Shown here one piece after another: positions 13,900 through 27,202 of a DNA stretch of 64,000 nt. Origin of the DNA: Prosapia bicincta (Eukaryota; Arthropoda; Insecta; Hemiptera; Cercopidae); NCBI GenBank assembly GCA_036971475.1, contig JBAIZL010000002.1, positions 173,133,024 through 173,197,023 of the forward strand, read 5' to 3'. Position 1 is the stretch's first letter; every line of letters begins with the position of its first letter. The notes below the pieces were generated by a model. The model made no database searches, had not been told where the DNA came from, and saw nothing but the letters and a program-made list of their open reading frames with translations. The translations under genes were made by a program, and so were the position numbers.

Positions 13900-14900
13900 A
13901 AAATCGTATAGAACAGCGATAGATGTCTTGAAGGTCCAATGGTACCAAATGAGTAACGTATTGATGACTGAATTATGGACGGATAGAAGACAATAGAACT
14001 CGTACAGAACTCGGCCAGATGGGTTGATGAGTGACTTTTGGACGGATAGAAGAACATAGGAAACGTATAGAATGGCAGCAATGTCTTGATGATTGAATAA
14101 CTAACGGATAGAAGACAAAATAAGTTGTATAAAACAGGACCATATGTCTTCATGATTAAATTCTGAATCCTTGGAAGATAAAATAGTGTTATAGGACAGC
14201 AGCAGATGGCTTGATGACTGAATGGTCGACGAACAGAAGACAAACTAAGTTGTATAGAATAGGACCATATGTCTTCATGATTAAATTCTGAATCCTTGGA
14301 AGACAAAATAGTGGTACAGGACCGCAGTATAGGATGTCTTGATTGTTGAATGCTAGACGGATAAAACAAAAGTAAGACGTATAGAACAGGAGCAAATATC
14401 TCGATCACTGAATGATGGACGGATAGAAGTCAAAAGAAATCATATAAAAAGGGAGCAGATTTCTCGATTATTGAAGTCAGGATGAGTAGAAGAAAATAGT
14501 ATAAAACAGGACCAGATGTCTTGATGATTGAAATTTGAATGGATAGAAGACAAAATAAATCATAAAGAACAGGAGAAATATTTTGATGATTGAATTCTGG
14601 ATTCATAGAATATTGCTATAGTACAGGAGATGTGGTATGGAACAGGAGCAGATATCTTGATGATTGAATGCTGGATTCGTAGGAGACTGCTGTAGTACAG
14701 GAGATGTACTATAGAACAGGAACAGATGCCTTGTTTGAACAGATTGAATGTTGAACGGGTAGAAGACTGAATAGTGGTGTAGAGCCGTTATAGAACAATC
14801 TTGATGTTTTGATGATTGGATGTTTGACGGGTATAAGACAAAAGAAATGGTATAGAACAGAGGTCTCGGTGATTGAATGCTTAACGGATGGGAAAATAGA
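13900..14900. repeat. Degenerate minisatellite, about 60-70-bp unit
   Basis: The phrases GATGTCTTGATGATTGAAT, GACGGATAGAAGACAAAA and GTATAGAACAGGAGCAGAT recur through about 1 kb in head-to-tail order with heavy divergence and indels, giving roughly 15 copies. Minus-strand open frames of 191 and 146 codons are read-through of the repeat (recurrent Ser-Ile-Gln-Ser and Phe-Tyr-Pro patterns), not likely genes. Confidence 0.8.
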
Positions 14901-15724
14901 GTAAATGGGGCTACAGAGAAACAAGTAGAGGATTTAATTCTGAACAGAATACAGAAACATAATATTCGTGTTAGAATTAGATTATTAAAAATAGTTTCAA
15001 ACTGTTGACTAACCGAAAATATTTTGAACAATTTTATCGACAATTAATGCGGGTAATTAACTTACGGGAATAAATGCAGCTTCATGAATAGCATCATAAA
15101 TTTTAAGTATTCAGTCTAAAAGTTTAACTTTTTAATTCAATTTCTGTTTTAATCATTTTATGCAGTTATTGCCTTTGTGCTAATATACAGGTTGCAGTTG
15201 TGATATTTTTGAATAAAGTTTTATAATTTAATTGTTAGATATTAGTAAAATAATTAAGAAATAAATATCGATAGAAGAATTAATTTACGAGATAATTGTA
15301 TCAAATGTTATAACAGTAATTACTTGTAACTTGTTGAGCTAAAGGTAGACACAAATCTCGTTGGGATCAATTTTGCAAAGTGACCTTGTGAGCTGAATTT
15401 CTAACATTTTTCAGGAGTACCCTTTGTCTGTTTTTAAGAAGTGGATCCAGATTATAGAATCACTTTTAAACTAACATTTATCTTCCAGCAGTGATATCAG
15501 TCTCGAGAAACTGGATAAATTTGTGAGAGTGATCTTGTAACTTCTCATTTTGCCAACTTTGGGCGTTCACCGGCAGAATAATCTTTCGATAATTTCTGTG
15601 AACTGGATCAAGGTCGAGTGTCTTTTAATGGGGAACAATTAAGGCCTCTAAATTTATAAATTTTAAAATCATTGAATTTACCATTAATAAACCATATAAA
15701 ACATAGTGATACACGCCTCAAATG
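14901..15724. other. Non-coding stretch
   Basis: No recognisable feature on either strand. Confidence 0.5.
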
Positions 15725-16759
15725 CAGTGGTTCCCAACCAAATGTTTTCAAGGATCCCTTTATCGGTCAATATATTGACTAGGACCCCTCAATTCTTAAA
15801 CGTACATTGTAGATTACAGGAAAATAGTTTGAGTTATACTAGTTCTTAGTAAGTAATTCATGGTTTGCTTATCCATTTATTTTACGGTAGAAGTTGTTAT
15901 TAAAAACTAAACTAAATGTGGTTGCCAAAGCTTATTACAGGTACATTCAAATAGTATTTTATTTGATTTTTTTAATAAAGATGGAAAAAGTAAGATTATC
16001 AACATGTTGAAATTTACAGGTCCAGGCAAAATTCATTAAACTCTGTTATAATAATATGTTGTTTTGAAAATGGATCTAATTAAATAAAAAATGTATCACA
16101 AGTTTTTTCCCTGAAAGGGGTTGCTAAACTTTAAAGGTGCTCATTTATGATTTCGTTTATTTGATTTGTCAAGTTTTTATCAGAAAACTCCAAACAATTT
16201 TCAAAGTGGGAAAATTCTTAAGAGACCATTGATGTACCCTTATTTTTTTACCATGGAACCAACTTTGTCTTCAACTTTGAAAATATCTATAGTGTTAACT
16301 TGTAAGGTTAGATTTAAAACATTCAAATAGTCAAAAACATCAACCAAGTAAGCAGTTGCAAAACGCTGAGAGAAGTCTTATACAAAATCTGTCTACTTAG
16401 GATGAAGAAGGAAGATTCTGACTTCATCCTTAACCTAAATAAAAAGTTGTCAATATACTACCTCGAGAGAGTCATCTTACTTCGGTATGAATAAGATGCT
16501 TCTCATGCTCATTGCCCATGTATATGCGCTACAAAGACAACAATATAAATCCCAAAGGTCGAGTTTTAATATATTTAATAATTTGAACTATTTCATTAAG
16601 AGTTTCTGCAACATATCATTCCATATCTGGAAGCACTAAAGATTGTATTCGATGAATGCAACAGTGAATATATTTTAATTCAACAGAAAATATTTTAATA
16701 CCAGTAACATCTTACGAACCCTTGATACATTGCCCGCGGAGTCCCTGTTGGGAACTATG
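15725..16759 (-). mobile_element. Fossil hAT element, ZBED5-like, internally deleted
   Basis: The left end CAGTGGTTCCCAACC is a classic hAT terminal inverted repeat. The right end GTTGGGAACTATG at 16747-16759 is its diverged complement. The minus strand between them, about 16690-16290, carries a decayed transposase segment (entered separately). At about 1.0 kb it is far shorter than an autonomous hAT. No convincing 8-bp target duplication survives. Confidence 0.6.
16290..16690 (-). pseudogene. hAT (ZBED5/SCAND-type) transposase fragment
   Basis: Minus-strand translation gives LNEIVQIIKYIKTRPL, then the strongly diagnostic block HTEVR-x-LSRG, followed by a leucine-rich helix region. This matches the part of ZBED5-like hAT transposases with the consensus HTEVRWLSRG, just before the LRDE segment. 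Several in-frame stops interrupt it and the tryptophan of the motif is a stop codon. The BED finger and C-terminal dimerisation region are missing. It is a dead fragment inside the 15725-16759 element. Confidence 0.65.
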
Positions 16760-19386
16760 CTATTACGTATAAATTGATTGGAATTCTGTATTCGCAGCCT
16801 TATCGTTGGTTTAAAGGTTAACAACGTGAGACACTAATAGTAAAACATTTCCACATATCAACTTATGTCAAATGCTATAACTATCAAGGCAGTGTTTTAT
16901 ATTTTAATGTGGTAAAAAGCGTATAATACTGTCCTTATCTATTAAATTACCTTTACTGTTGAAACTAGTGAAAAAAATAATTTTTTTTTATTACAAAATA
17001 AATCATTTCACGTGTTTAACAAGGATTAATAACAAGCACAAGTAGAAAAACATAAATCAAATAAAAAATTTAAATACACAAACAATAATCGCACAAATGA
17101 AGGAACTACTTACGGAAAAACTAAATTACTATAGTCCTATTGCTTCTCATGCTTAGTACTTTAGAATTTTATAACTGCAAATTATCGTGACTAAAATCAT
17201 TTGTAAATATTTAATCAGAACTAATTAATCAAGGATAGCACAAAACAATTTAAGACTACAAAGACAAATCGTTATTTCTCACATATCCGAAATTTGTAAA
17301 CACAATACGATATGATAACGCATTAAAATGGTAACATATCAAGAGGGAATGATTTCTATTTCATTTATTTCCCTAATTATTATTTAATTTTATATTCTTG
17401 CATATAACTCTAACATGAATATAATTTCTTGTTTGTTTTATTACTGACGTTGTAGCTTAAATAGCGCAGCTCTTGGGACGCCCGACGCAAAATATTTACT
17501 GCTACAAAGCTCATTTGTATTCTGCCCAAGAGTTTTACAACAATGTTCTTGCCTCCAATACGTTTACATTGCGTAATATAACGCAAACATAGATTACGTT
17601 ATCTACCCCAATGTAGACCCTATGTAACGTAATTAAGTGGAGAGTTCAATGCTCAGCTGTGGTGCTACAGACTTATTTTATTAAATATAGTTTGACGGCC
17701 ACTAAATGAACTGATTCATTTTACATAGTAGGGTCATTGTAGTTGCCAAACAGCCATTACACTCTCCCTAGAAAATGAGTGGGTTTTATATTTCCCGGGC
17801 AATCCATTCCTGCCTAATTCTTTGAAAGATCTAGTCTCACGTAGGTTTCCGAACACACTTTCATTTACAGTTAAGCTTTAGAAATTGTTGTCCTCCTTAC
17901 TGGCAAGGATTTAACGCCCACATATATCATTGTTTGGTAAACATTGCCATGACTACGAACATTATAGGAGCAAATCTTTGTGTTGTAGTATATAGAGAAT
18001 ATTTATATCTTGTCTGATAATAATCCTTTGTCCTTTACCTGGTTTGTTTTCCATCGGTGAAACTACAGCAGTGAGGGTTGTATTTTTAAAAGTAAACCTT
18101 TATATCATGCTATATTTAATAGTGAAATCTAACCAATAATCATTATCTCTATCTGTGTTTGTGTATATGTGAGTGTAAATATATATATAATTAATTAATT
18201 TATGTTTGTAGGAGGCTATTCGGTTTTTCTAAATTGATATTCGATTCTATTGTCCACACTTTCTGATACTTTACCAGTGTAATCCGTTTCCCAATCCTCC
18301 GTTTCAACCAAAATCGCAGTTATTTCAAAGGCTCTTTAAGCTCTTTCAATTGTTGACATTTTATTTCGTTAAAAGACTAGTGCCCTCCAGCTATTAAATT
18401 CAAGTGAAACTGCCCTAATATAATTTCACTGGAACAATTTCATAAGACCTACCTCAATGATAAATATTTTTAAATAGATTTGTATTTTTAAACCTATAAA
18501 ATATTAAATAATTCTCAAATATGTATTGGAATCTTCCAAATAGGAGAATAGTTTTGTCATTTTTTTATTTCCTCCACAAAACTGCCATACATCTGAAAAT
18601 GGTCTGATGAAGTATGTTGATAGTTGTTCCTATGTAAATGTCACTTGGTACGATTATCGAGCAGCATGCGTTGATCTTACTACTGTGGGACACTGACATT
18701 TTATTATTATTGTCACTTATATTATTATCAGTTATTCGAGTGTTATTGTCAGATATACTGACAAAGTAAACATCTACCTTTAGTGTTTATGTATTTGATC
18801 CACCATTAGCACTTATATGTTCGAACAAGTATGTTATACAAATAATTTTGTATTTAGTTATTTGTAACATTACACTATTTAACCGACAATTAGTACTCAC
18901 ATAAACTTCCTACGGTATGGTATTTTAAGAGGATTGAGCCTGCAAAAACCTATACATTTATAATTTTTCGATTCGTAGAAAAATGCAATTTGATTTGATT
19001 TGTGTCAATTTTGCATTTTTGTATTATTATGATATGATGGTGCGACGTCATCAAAATGTGCGTACAAATTTAATATATTTTATTCAAACATCTATAAAAT
19101 ATTTTTTTTTGGTTTTTAATGTAATTAATAAAATTAAATATTGTTAAAAACAACAAATTCTAGGGGAAGCTCAACTTCAAAAGCAAGCAAGATGTGTCTA
19201 GCCTTCATGGTCAACATGTAAAGCTGTCAAACACATGATACTGTTATGGCTGTTTACAGTGTACAAGAAATCTCTTAATCATATAAATATAGAACACTGT
19301 AGGAATACTTCCAGCATATTCTTTTGTATAAAAATATCCTTAATATGAAATATATGTAGATAAATAAGTATTTAGCAATAAAACGT

Positions 19387-19388
<2 letters not shown>
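16760..19388. other. Non-coding stretch
   Basis: No gene recognised. It contains one copy of a dispersed repeat at 17452-17590, entered separately. Confidence 0.5.
17452..17590. repeat. Dispersed repeat pair A, copy 1
   Basis: Related to 34555-34690. Shared phrases are CTCTTGGGACGC, GACGCAAAATATTTAC, CTACAAA and ATGTATTC/TTGTATTC, followed by GAGTTTTACA. No coding capacity or transposon family was recognised. Confidence 0.7.

Positions 19389-19431
<43 letters not shown>
19389..19431. repeat. (TA)n microsatellite
   Basis: Uninterrupted AT dinucleotides. Confidence 0.97.
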
Positions 19432-19434
<3 letters not shown>

Positions 19435-21977
19435 AAAATTTATTCGCATTTTTATATTTTATATAATTAAATTTTTAATAATATAAAAAATAATCTTGAG
19501 GAAAAATGCAATCCTCATGTTATATTATAGTTTAATTTGCTTAGGCCCTCATAAATAGAAATTCTAGTATGAAAGGATGTCCCCTTTTACAACTACCCAT
19601 TTGTACCTTTCTAGACCTAATATTATACTTACCACCTGTCCTTGCCTACCGTAACACCCTGAATATCCTCTTATTTTATTTATATATGATTTTGTTATAT
19701 CCATCTTTTTTTCTTATTATATTCATTCTGTTATTTTTATTTTAAACCATTACTTTCCATATTTCCTTTTTCAATATGTATTCATGCCTCAAATTATCCC
19801 TATATTTTATTCCCTCCATTATTTATTATATATTTTTTAAAACTGAAAACATTTATTTTTCCATATTTCACCCGTTTATATTTAGTTATTCGTCTATTTT
19901 ATACTTTTATATTTCCTCTACCTCTCGTCTTCCCTTACACATTTTTGTGTAACTACCGAGCACTTAAGATCAGTTTACTCTTGATAAGTAAGAAGTTTCA
20001 CACCGTAATAACTAAAACACTTTTTCCTAATTTCGATTAACAAGTTGAGATATTTCTTCCTAACAGTTCGGTTAAACATTGAGGGTTATTTAAGAAGCGT
20101 TAATTTATCCTTAGACCTTACTTTTGGAAGTAGCCTTTACACCTATGTTGTATTTAGGAGGAAACACAAAAAAAAACAATTTGGAAAAAAGGTTTATTTT
20201 AAATTTTCTAATTTATTTTGAGTCAACTAGTGAAAACCACACAAGAATTTTGTGGTAAATATTAATCACTTACATTTTCCAAAACATTAGTATACATATT
20301 TTATTTCAAAAAATATTATATTTAAAAAATTTACATAAATAAGTTGTATTTAAATACATTTATTATCAAGGCTAAAACTAACGAGACAAAGTATTTAAAT
20401 TATTAAACATCGCGAGAATCATCCGATTTTTTAAAATGGTTTTAATTAAAAAAAACAAAATTACGGATAGGCATTTTACCTTCTAAAGTATATATACACA
20501 TTAAAAACTTGCTCTATTTTAGTGCTCACTAAATGAAATTTTGTAAAGAAGGAAGCAAACCATCACTTGAATATATCAATGAAGTAACAAGAGCATATTA
20601 CTTTTTATTACTTGTAAAAGAACTTTGCTATACAGAAACAAAGGAACGCATGACTTATGTTTACTTGTTACTTTCCGTTGCATGTTTTCCCAATATAGAG
20701 CCACTTTTTGCATGAATAAAACTGTTGTAATATAATATAAAAGCAGCCAAAACTAACTAATACATTAGTTAACTGACCAAACATTTACAAATGCATTTTT
20801 GCAATCCTAGATAGTACATGCAACTTATTTGCATCGCATATGAACTCTAAATTAACACATCCAATGCTCAACATTTGAGTAAATGGAATATAGTAATTGC
20901 CACTGAAAGTCAAACATTATGTTCCACCATTTTCATAAATATTATTCATAACAACGGTATTTGATTAGACTAATATGTTGTACAAAGTATTAATGTTCAA
21001 TGGACATGTTAAAGTTGCGTGTTGCACCTGGTTGGAAATATAACAATATGTTTAAAACAATCTGTAATATTAGATGTACAACAGAAGATTATACTGTCAT
21101 TATTATTCCAATCGTGATTGCTCAATACGTTAAATTTAACTATAAATTTTCTAAAACGTCTATTGTTGTTCTACAAAGCATTGTCATAATCGTCTTTACA
21201 GTTATGCCCCTCAACACCTTGATCGTGAAATTAGAGTGTAGGGAAAAGCTTATAAATTACATCCTTTCCAAATAAACTAAACCTCTCAGCTTTAAGAAAA
21301 ATGTCAAAAGTTGAGTGTTGCATAGATGCTTTGGATTTATCTTTGACTCATATTATGTGTTAAAACGTTGGTGAACCTTTGATACATCATTTTGCTTGAA
21401 GCCTTTTCTCATTTGAAAATAGGTTTTATTATTAAAACATCTTACATTTTTATGTTAACAACTCAATGCTACATCAAATTAAATAGTCTTGTGGCTGTAA
21501 AGGATCTAATAATGCATTTTGATTTAACTTATTTTCCAAATTTAGTCTTTTACCAGTAAAATAAATGAGGTTTGGGGTAATATTTTTTATTAATTTTTTT
21601 ACAAAGTTTATGATGCATTGTTTATGACAATGCTTTATAGAACAACAATAGACGTTTTAGAAAACAAATAGTTAAAATTAACGTAACCGAATATATATAT
21701 ATATCACTTCCACAATATGTACTTAAACAAGAATCTTACTTGGTATTTATGCGAGTTAACTTTCAATGACTGGCCTTGTCATCATCATCGGGCATACTGA
21801 GCGGGGCTGTAGTAGACTGCGGTCGTGTGGAATTTCCGTTGTCATTGGTATACCGTTATGTTCTATTTTTGGATTCACTGCACTGTGCGAGTCTTTTACG
21901 TTTGTTTTGGGGTTAATTTTGTCTATTAGGTTGAATAATTTATGGTTTTTTTAATGTTATTTGTACTTGTTCGTTAA

Positions 21978-22017
<40 letters not shown>

Positions 22018-23410
22018 GTGTGTGTGTGTGTAAAGTCTACGAATACATCATAAAACAGGAATCTATGAGAATTAATCCACTGGCTAACATGACGACAGCA
22101 AGACCTCTTTTTGTAGGACATGCGTAGCCTCTGGAGACTGTATAAGATAAGGCATTGCTACATTGTGTGAAGAATTTTTAACTTTAGTAATAACTTGTAA
22201 AGTTATAGGTTTTTTTAGTTTGCGTTATACCACAGTAATAGGTAACTTTCATTACAAGCGAAACTTTTTACGAAATAGTTTTTAAGGTTTTAAAACAGAA
22301 AAAGGAAGGAACATTAGATAATAGGCCTATAGTACAGACATTTTTATTATACAGCTTAAGTTTCCAACACGAAAGCCAATTATCGGTGTGAGATAGAATA
22401 AAAATTGTTTTAATAGATCATTTATTTCTAATAATATTTTTGGTTTAACACAAATAGAAAATCATAAGAGTGAAATCATCATAACGCAAGCACAAATGTG
22501 TTAATGCCCTTTAGAGGTTTATCGGAAAATATTAGGGTGTACTCTGCCAAATGGACGTGTAGTGATGTCATTTGGTAATACGATTTGTTTATTGCGGGTC
22601 GTAACAAGCAATACACTGGGAAGTTCAATTACGAAATAGACATGATTGATTTTATTGCGCACGAGACGTCATCGTAATATTTGTCCAAAGCTATTAGTTT
22701 GGAGAAACAATTGTGCAATTAAAATGAAACACTTCAGCAGAATAAACGAAGCTATATAGCAAAGCATTTAGAGTTATTAGGTGAATTATCTAGCTGCATC
22801 ACAACAATAGAGATCAACGATCAGTGCGTAAGTGAAGCTAAGAGCACGTCCATGCTGTTAGATGATCTTACTAAACATTAAAAAACGAACTTGATTATTG
22901 TGTATCTTGAGGAGAAAAGGAAAAAACAATGAAGGGAAAATATGGCACATGTAGGAAATACTTATGGGGAGACTGAGAAAAGTGTGTTTGGATGTGAAAG
23001 GCCGCGAAACCGTATGTGGGATTTTGGGACTGATGGTAACACCTTTCATCAGTAGTTTTATAACACACATGAGGTGGATGCTGTAGATTTAGAAGATACA
23101 AATTATTCTTTAGGAAGACGGGAGTTGCGAAAATTATGATAACCCATTGCACTGATTAAGAAACCATACAGATAATAACCAGCGAGACACTGATGAATAG
23201 TTCTGAGTGCCATTAAAATCTCACGCCCGTTTTTCAAAAGTCAAAAAGGTTCAGCAAGTTGCTCATTTGTGAGGCTCAAATGTTGATTTCCATGGACAAT
23301 GGCATGCTCGAGATAAAGTAATTCGTGATAATTTATTTCAACACCGGTTGTGTTCACTTCAAAGTCATGGTTACAAATATAATTTATACAACTGTCTAAT
23401 ATAAACAGAA
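19432..23410. other. Non-coding stretch
   Basis: Short open frames at 20533-20715, 21000-21275 and 21766-21954 have no recognisable domain and no supporting context. I saw nothing that resembles a gene model. Confidence 0.45.
21980..22032. repeat. Compound (TA)n(TG)n microsatellite
   Basis: TA dinucleotides pass into TG dinucleotides. Confidence 0.95.
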
Positions 23411-23441
23411 TATATATAAGTACGGGGTTTACTTATATATA
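23411..23441. repeat. Perfect 12-bp palindrome beside a Gypsy remnant
   Basis: TATATATAAGTA at 23411-23422 is the exact reverse complement of 23430-23441, with a 7-base loop. It lies directly outside the left long repeat of the Gypsy remnant. Confidence 0.8.
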
Positions 23442-23444
23442 TAA

Positions 23445-23546
23445 GTTACGTGTTATATTAAGCTTGAAAGGTTTTTAAAAAGGATTTTTATTTTTACAAA
23501 CCTATGTTAATTACGAAACATTTGATTTTGAAATGATTACAATAAT
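23445..23546 (-). repeat. LTR-like direct repeat, left copy (Gypsy remnant)
   Basis: These 102 bases match 25550-25651 without indels and with only a few substitutions. The coding remnant between them reads leftward, so this copy is in the 3' LTR position. On its inner side the sequence returns to pol-like coding sequence, so only part of the LTR may remain. Confidence 0.6.
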
Positions 23547-23559
23547 GTTTCCTATAATA

Positions 23560-25195
23560 TTGTATTCTTCTAAATATTTTAATTCTAATGGTTCATTTAC
23601 TGTTATTTTTACATTTTCTTCTGTGTTGTTTACAGTAGGGCAATATGCTTCACTCTTATGCACTGAAACTATGCACTGTGGAATTTCTAATCCATTTAAG
23701 TGTTTGTATGGTAAGATACCTTCTTATGAATATTTTGTATTCTAAATTTAACTGTTTGGCTAGTGCGGGCTTGTACAACATAACTCAATTGTTCCTGTTT
23801 AACTGGCGTGCTGTCTGTTTTATTACAATTTCCTTTTTCTGTATTAAAAATATTGAATAGGTATTTCTTCATCACAAAGTATTAATTTATTGTTTATAAA
23901 GTCTAAACTTATTCCTAAATCTTTTATATTATCCAGACCCAGTAATATAACTTCTTTTGAAGTGCCGTGTGCGGTGGTTACTTCAAACGGCTCTTTTCTT
24001 ACACTTGTTTTAAAATTTTTCCAGCCTAGTGCTTTTCGTATAAACGATCTAGTACTACCTGTATCAATTAATATTTTATATTTGGTGTTTGTGTCGTATA
24101 TAAAAAGTTATTCGTTATTTTCGCTTTGTAAATTCATTATTGAAAATTGGTTCCAAGGATTGTACATCCTAAAAAATTGTCCTGATCGGTTTGCATGGCC
24201 TCTTCTTCGTAGGCTTCTGTTAAATTTTGAAGTTCAGCGAAATACTATTGTTTTTCGGGATTTTCTTCAAAAGCGAATGTTTCTTGTCCGTTAGTCTGGT
24301 ACATTAAGTATTCGTCATTTTCGGCTCCTTGTCCGGTCATTTGATATGTTTGTCTAGAAGACCTGCCTGTCTGTCTAGTGGATATACTCATAGGGGTAGG
24401 TTGATAACCTGTATTCTGTTGGAGGTACTGAGGTTTACTGGTATTGTTGGTTGATTGTCCTCTTTCAGGTTGGCCATGATTAGCAAAAGGAAGTCTATAG
24501 GAAGGATTTGGCTGTTGGTAAGTTTGTTTGGGTATTTTGTGATATTTAGATTCTGTGTGTATTGGTTTTCATACATTATAATTTTGGCTTTTCTGAAAGA
24601 CTGGTTGTTTGTTTGGTTGTGCAAACATTTTGTTATTTTTGAATTAGAAATCATTTGTAAGCATGTTAAGTGCTTCGTTAAGAGAATTAGGATTCTTTGT
24701 ACGAATTAGCGATCCTATGGGTTCATGCAAACCCCTAAATAGAACTCTTAAACCTATTTTTTGAACATATTCGATCAAATCATCTTTGGCCAATTGTCTT
24801 TGAGGTTCTTTAATAATGAAAAATGAGATCTGTAAATTTTACAATTTTTGAATTCTTTCATAGAATTTAAATGGCGATTCGTTAGTTTCTTGCTTTAATT
24901 CGGCCATCTCTAAATTTAACGTAAAACCATCTCTCTTATCTGAATAGCTAGTTAATAACACTTTTTTATTTCATGCCAATTGTAAGAATTTGAATTCACA
25001 ACCATTTTTAATGCTTGGCTCTTTAATTTAGCCAGTATAGAAGAGAATAGATATTCATTTTGAAAAGACTCCGGATTTTCAGTTACATAAAACTTACTAT
25101 TTTGTCACATACAGATATCTATTGAGCATAGTGGGCTCTCCATTATACTCTGGTATCATATCTAGATACTCCTTCTTTAATGTTGGCGTTGCCAT
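23560..25195 (-). pseudogene. Gypsy (Ty3-type) gag-protease remnant
   Basis: The minus strand starts at an ATG at 25195 and reads MATPTLKKEYLDMIPEYNG, the start of a 17.6-like gag. It continues through ILAKLK and AELKQETNESPFKFYE, then a Gln/Thr-rich tail with PMSISTRQTGRSS near 24.35 kb. A retropepsin active site, ILIDTGSTRSFI, lies near 24.06-24.09 kb. Stops and frameshifts break the frame repeatedly. After the protease spacer the sequence joins the left LTR-like repeat directly, so reverse transcriptase, RNase H and integrase are absent. It is a dead, internally deleted copy. Confidence 0.75.
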
Positions 25196-25532
25196 TATTT
25201 ATAATATTATTTTTTAAAATTATAAAAATTAAAATCAATAATATAAATAAAAAGTAAATATTCTACTTTCTTAATTATATTTCTTAGGATCTACTTACAA
25301 GTTAATCCAATATACTTTGGCCATTTGCACTGAACAATGTTTCACTTTTCACTTTCACGATATCCACTCTTGCTCTTAATAGATATGCACTCTATTAAGT
25401 TTTTGTAGATAATCACTCTACTAAAATTTTCGATACCGTTACAGATATTTGATCTGTAATTTATCGACTTTGCAGTATCCCTGTTAACGATTAAAATCAA
25501 TAATAATTATGTTTATTAATTTTCTCGAGATG

Positions 25533-25549
25533 TCCTACCAACTGCGCCA
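25533..25549 (-). promoter_or_regulatory. Gypsy primer-binding site
   Basis: The minus strand reads TGGCGCAGTTGGTAGGA immediately inside the right LTR-like repeat. This is close to the Ser-tRNA-type primer-binding site (TGGCGCAGTCGG...) of 17.6/297-like insect elements. It fixes the inner boundary of the 5' LTR. Confidence 0.65.
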
Positions 25550-25651
25550 GTTACGTGTTATATTAGGCTTGAAAGGTTTTTAAAAATGATTTTTAATTTT
25601 ACAAACCTTTCTTAATTACGAAACATTTGATTTTGAAATGATTACAATAAT
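25550..25651 (-). repeat. LTR-like direct repeat, right copy (Gypsy remnant)
   Basis: Partner of 23445-23546, in the 5' LTR position next to the primer-binding site. The true LTR may run further right. AGTTAACC on the minus strand at about 25801-25808 would be a plausible outer end, but no matching target duplication was found. Confidence 0.6.
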
Positions 25652-27020
25652 TTTTGCTTAATAAAAGCAAATATAATTGGTGTACATTCAATCGGAGTGA
25701 GAAACGTCTTTTTGATACAGAGGCGACTTGCACACTGCCGTGAATCTGTTCTCACAATCTATATGACACAAAAGCATACATTCCTAGCACGCATTTTGTT
25801 TGGTTAACTGTTACAAGTATCGATTTTGGTGAAGTTAAACAGTTTTGTCTCATCACCGTTTATAATATTCCTAATGAATCGCAGGGCTCCCCTTGACATG
25901 TCGCACCCACCCTTACGCAACAAGGTTACTTGTATTATCTTCGTAACTGTTGCGAGCATATTATTTCAATTTTTCTTTTGTTTGACAAAACAAATCACTA
26001 TTAGGATAATAACATCTATTTCATCAATTTTCATAATTCTTTTTGTGCATTCTTAACATTGAACAATTAAAAAAAGTGGTAACAATAAAAGCTTCAAAAT
26101 GAAAAGTATACAATAAATCAATTTTTTACCTCTACTATATTTTCTGAATTATTCTGCGAATTAGAAGTGAAAGTTTTATTAAATATGGAAAACTGTATAA
26201 TAATCATCTACAATGCATTATCTTAAGCCACGCCTAAATAACCTTGTTTTAATTAATAAACCTATGAAAAATAAACAAACTGTTTTATAAAGAGTGATAA
26301 TTCCAAACTCTCAAAAAGAACTTACACTCTAGGCTAAGACAATATACCAATAGTATTTCATTTCCTCACTTACTCTTCATGTTTAAAACATATATATATA
26401 TATATATATATTACGAGCATATAAAATTCCAGAAATCAAGTTTGCAAATCACTCAGTTTGATTGTCGTCTGCAAGACATCTTGCCCAGTCAACCCCACTA
26501 ATGATAAAAGGAAGAATAATACAATATTTTATTTTTTTTCGTAAATAACTATCACTTACTTATAGTAAGCCTATTTTTATAGAATTGGATTTTAGTGAAA
26601 ATAATTTGTAACACAGTATAATATTATCCACTAACCACTATGGACACATGTAAAACAAAAAAATACTTGTTTTTTATATTTACTTATGGAAATAATTTAT
26701 AGAAAAAAATATATATTATACACTGGAAGACAAACTGACACTTTCATCCCTCCATACAAATCGGTTTCTGCGTGTTAGGTTAGGGAGATTACGTGTTCCT
26801 AAAATAAAGTAGTTACATTCCTAAATTTAATAATATTTTTACAGAGATTTTGAAGAAAATATCATTCTACAGTCATTACTTTTACCGTCTGATATCCAGA
26901 TAGACCAGTGCCCGTAGGAATTTACAGGACAACACGACCCCTTTTGTACCTCAAAAGTTCCACCTCAACTGCCCTAGAAAGTGGAGTAGAGTACAACGGT
27001 TCTGCATGGAGGCGGGTCTT
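25652..27020. other. Non-coding stretch
   Basis: AT-rich sequence with no gene recognised. A (TA)n tract lies at about 26389-26411. Confidence 0.5.
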
Positions 27021-27202
27021 TGCCTTCTCAGCTGTAAACATTGCAGTCACCGTAAAGGCTAAGTGACAAGCCAGCATCTAGTGCCTTCTAGACCTACTCT
27101 ACGTTTACCACTGCCCTCTCAGCTATAAACATTGCAGTTATTGTAAAGGCTAAGTGACAAGCCAGCATCCAGTGCCTTCTAGACCTACTCTACACTTGAC
27201 CT
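27021..27202. repeat. 91-bp tandem duplication
   Basis: Two head-to-tail copies (27021-27111 and 27112-27202) share TCTCAGCT-TAAACATTGCAG and AAGGCTAAGTGACAAGCCAG. The second copy overlaps the start of the long direct repeat that flanks the LINE. Confidence 0.85.
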
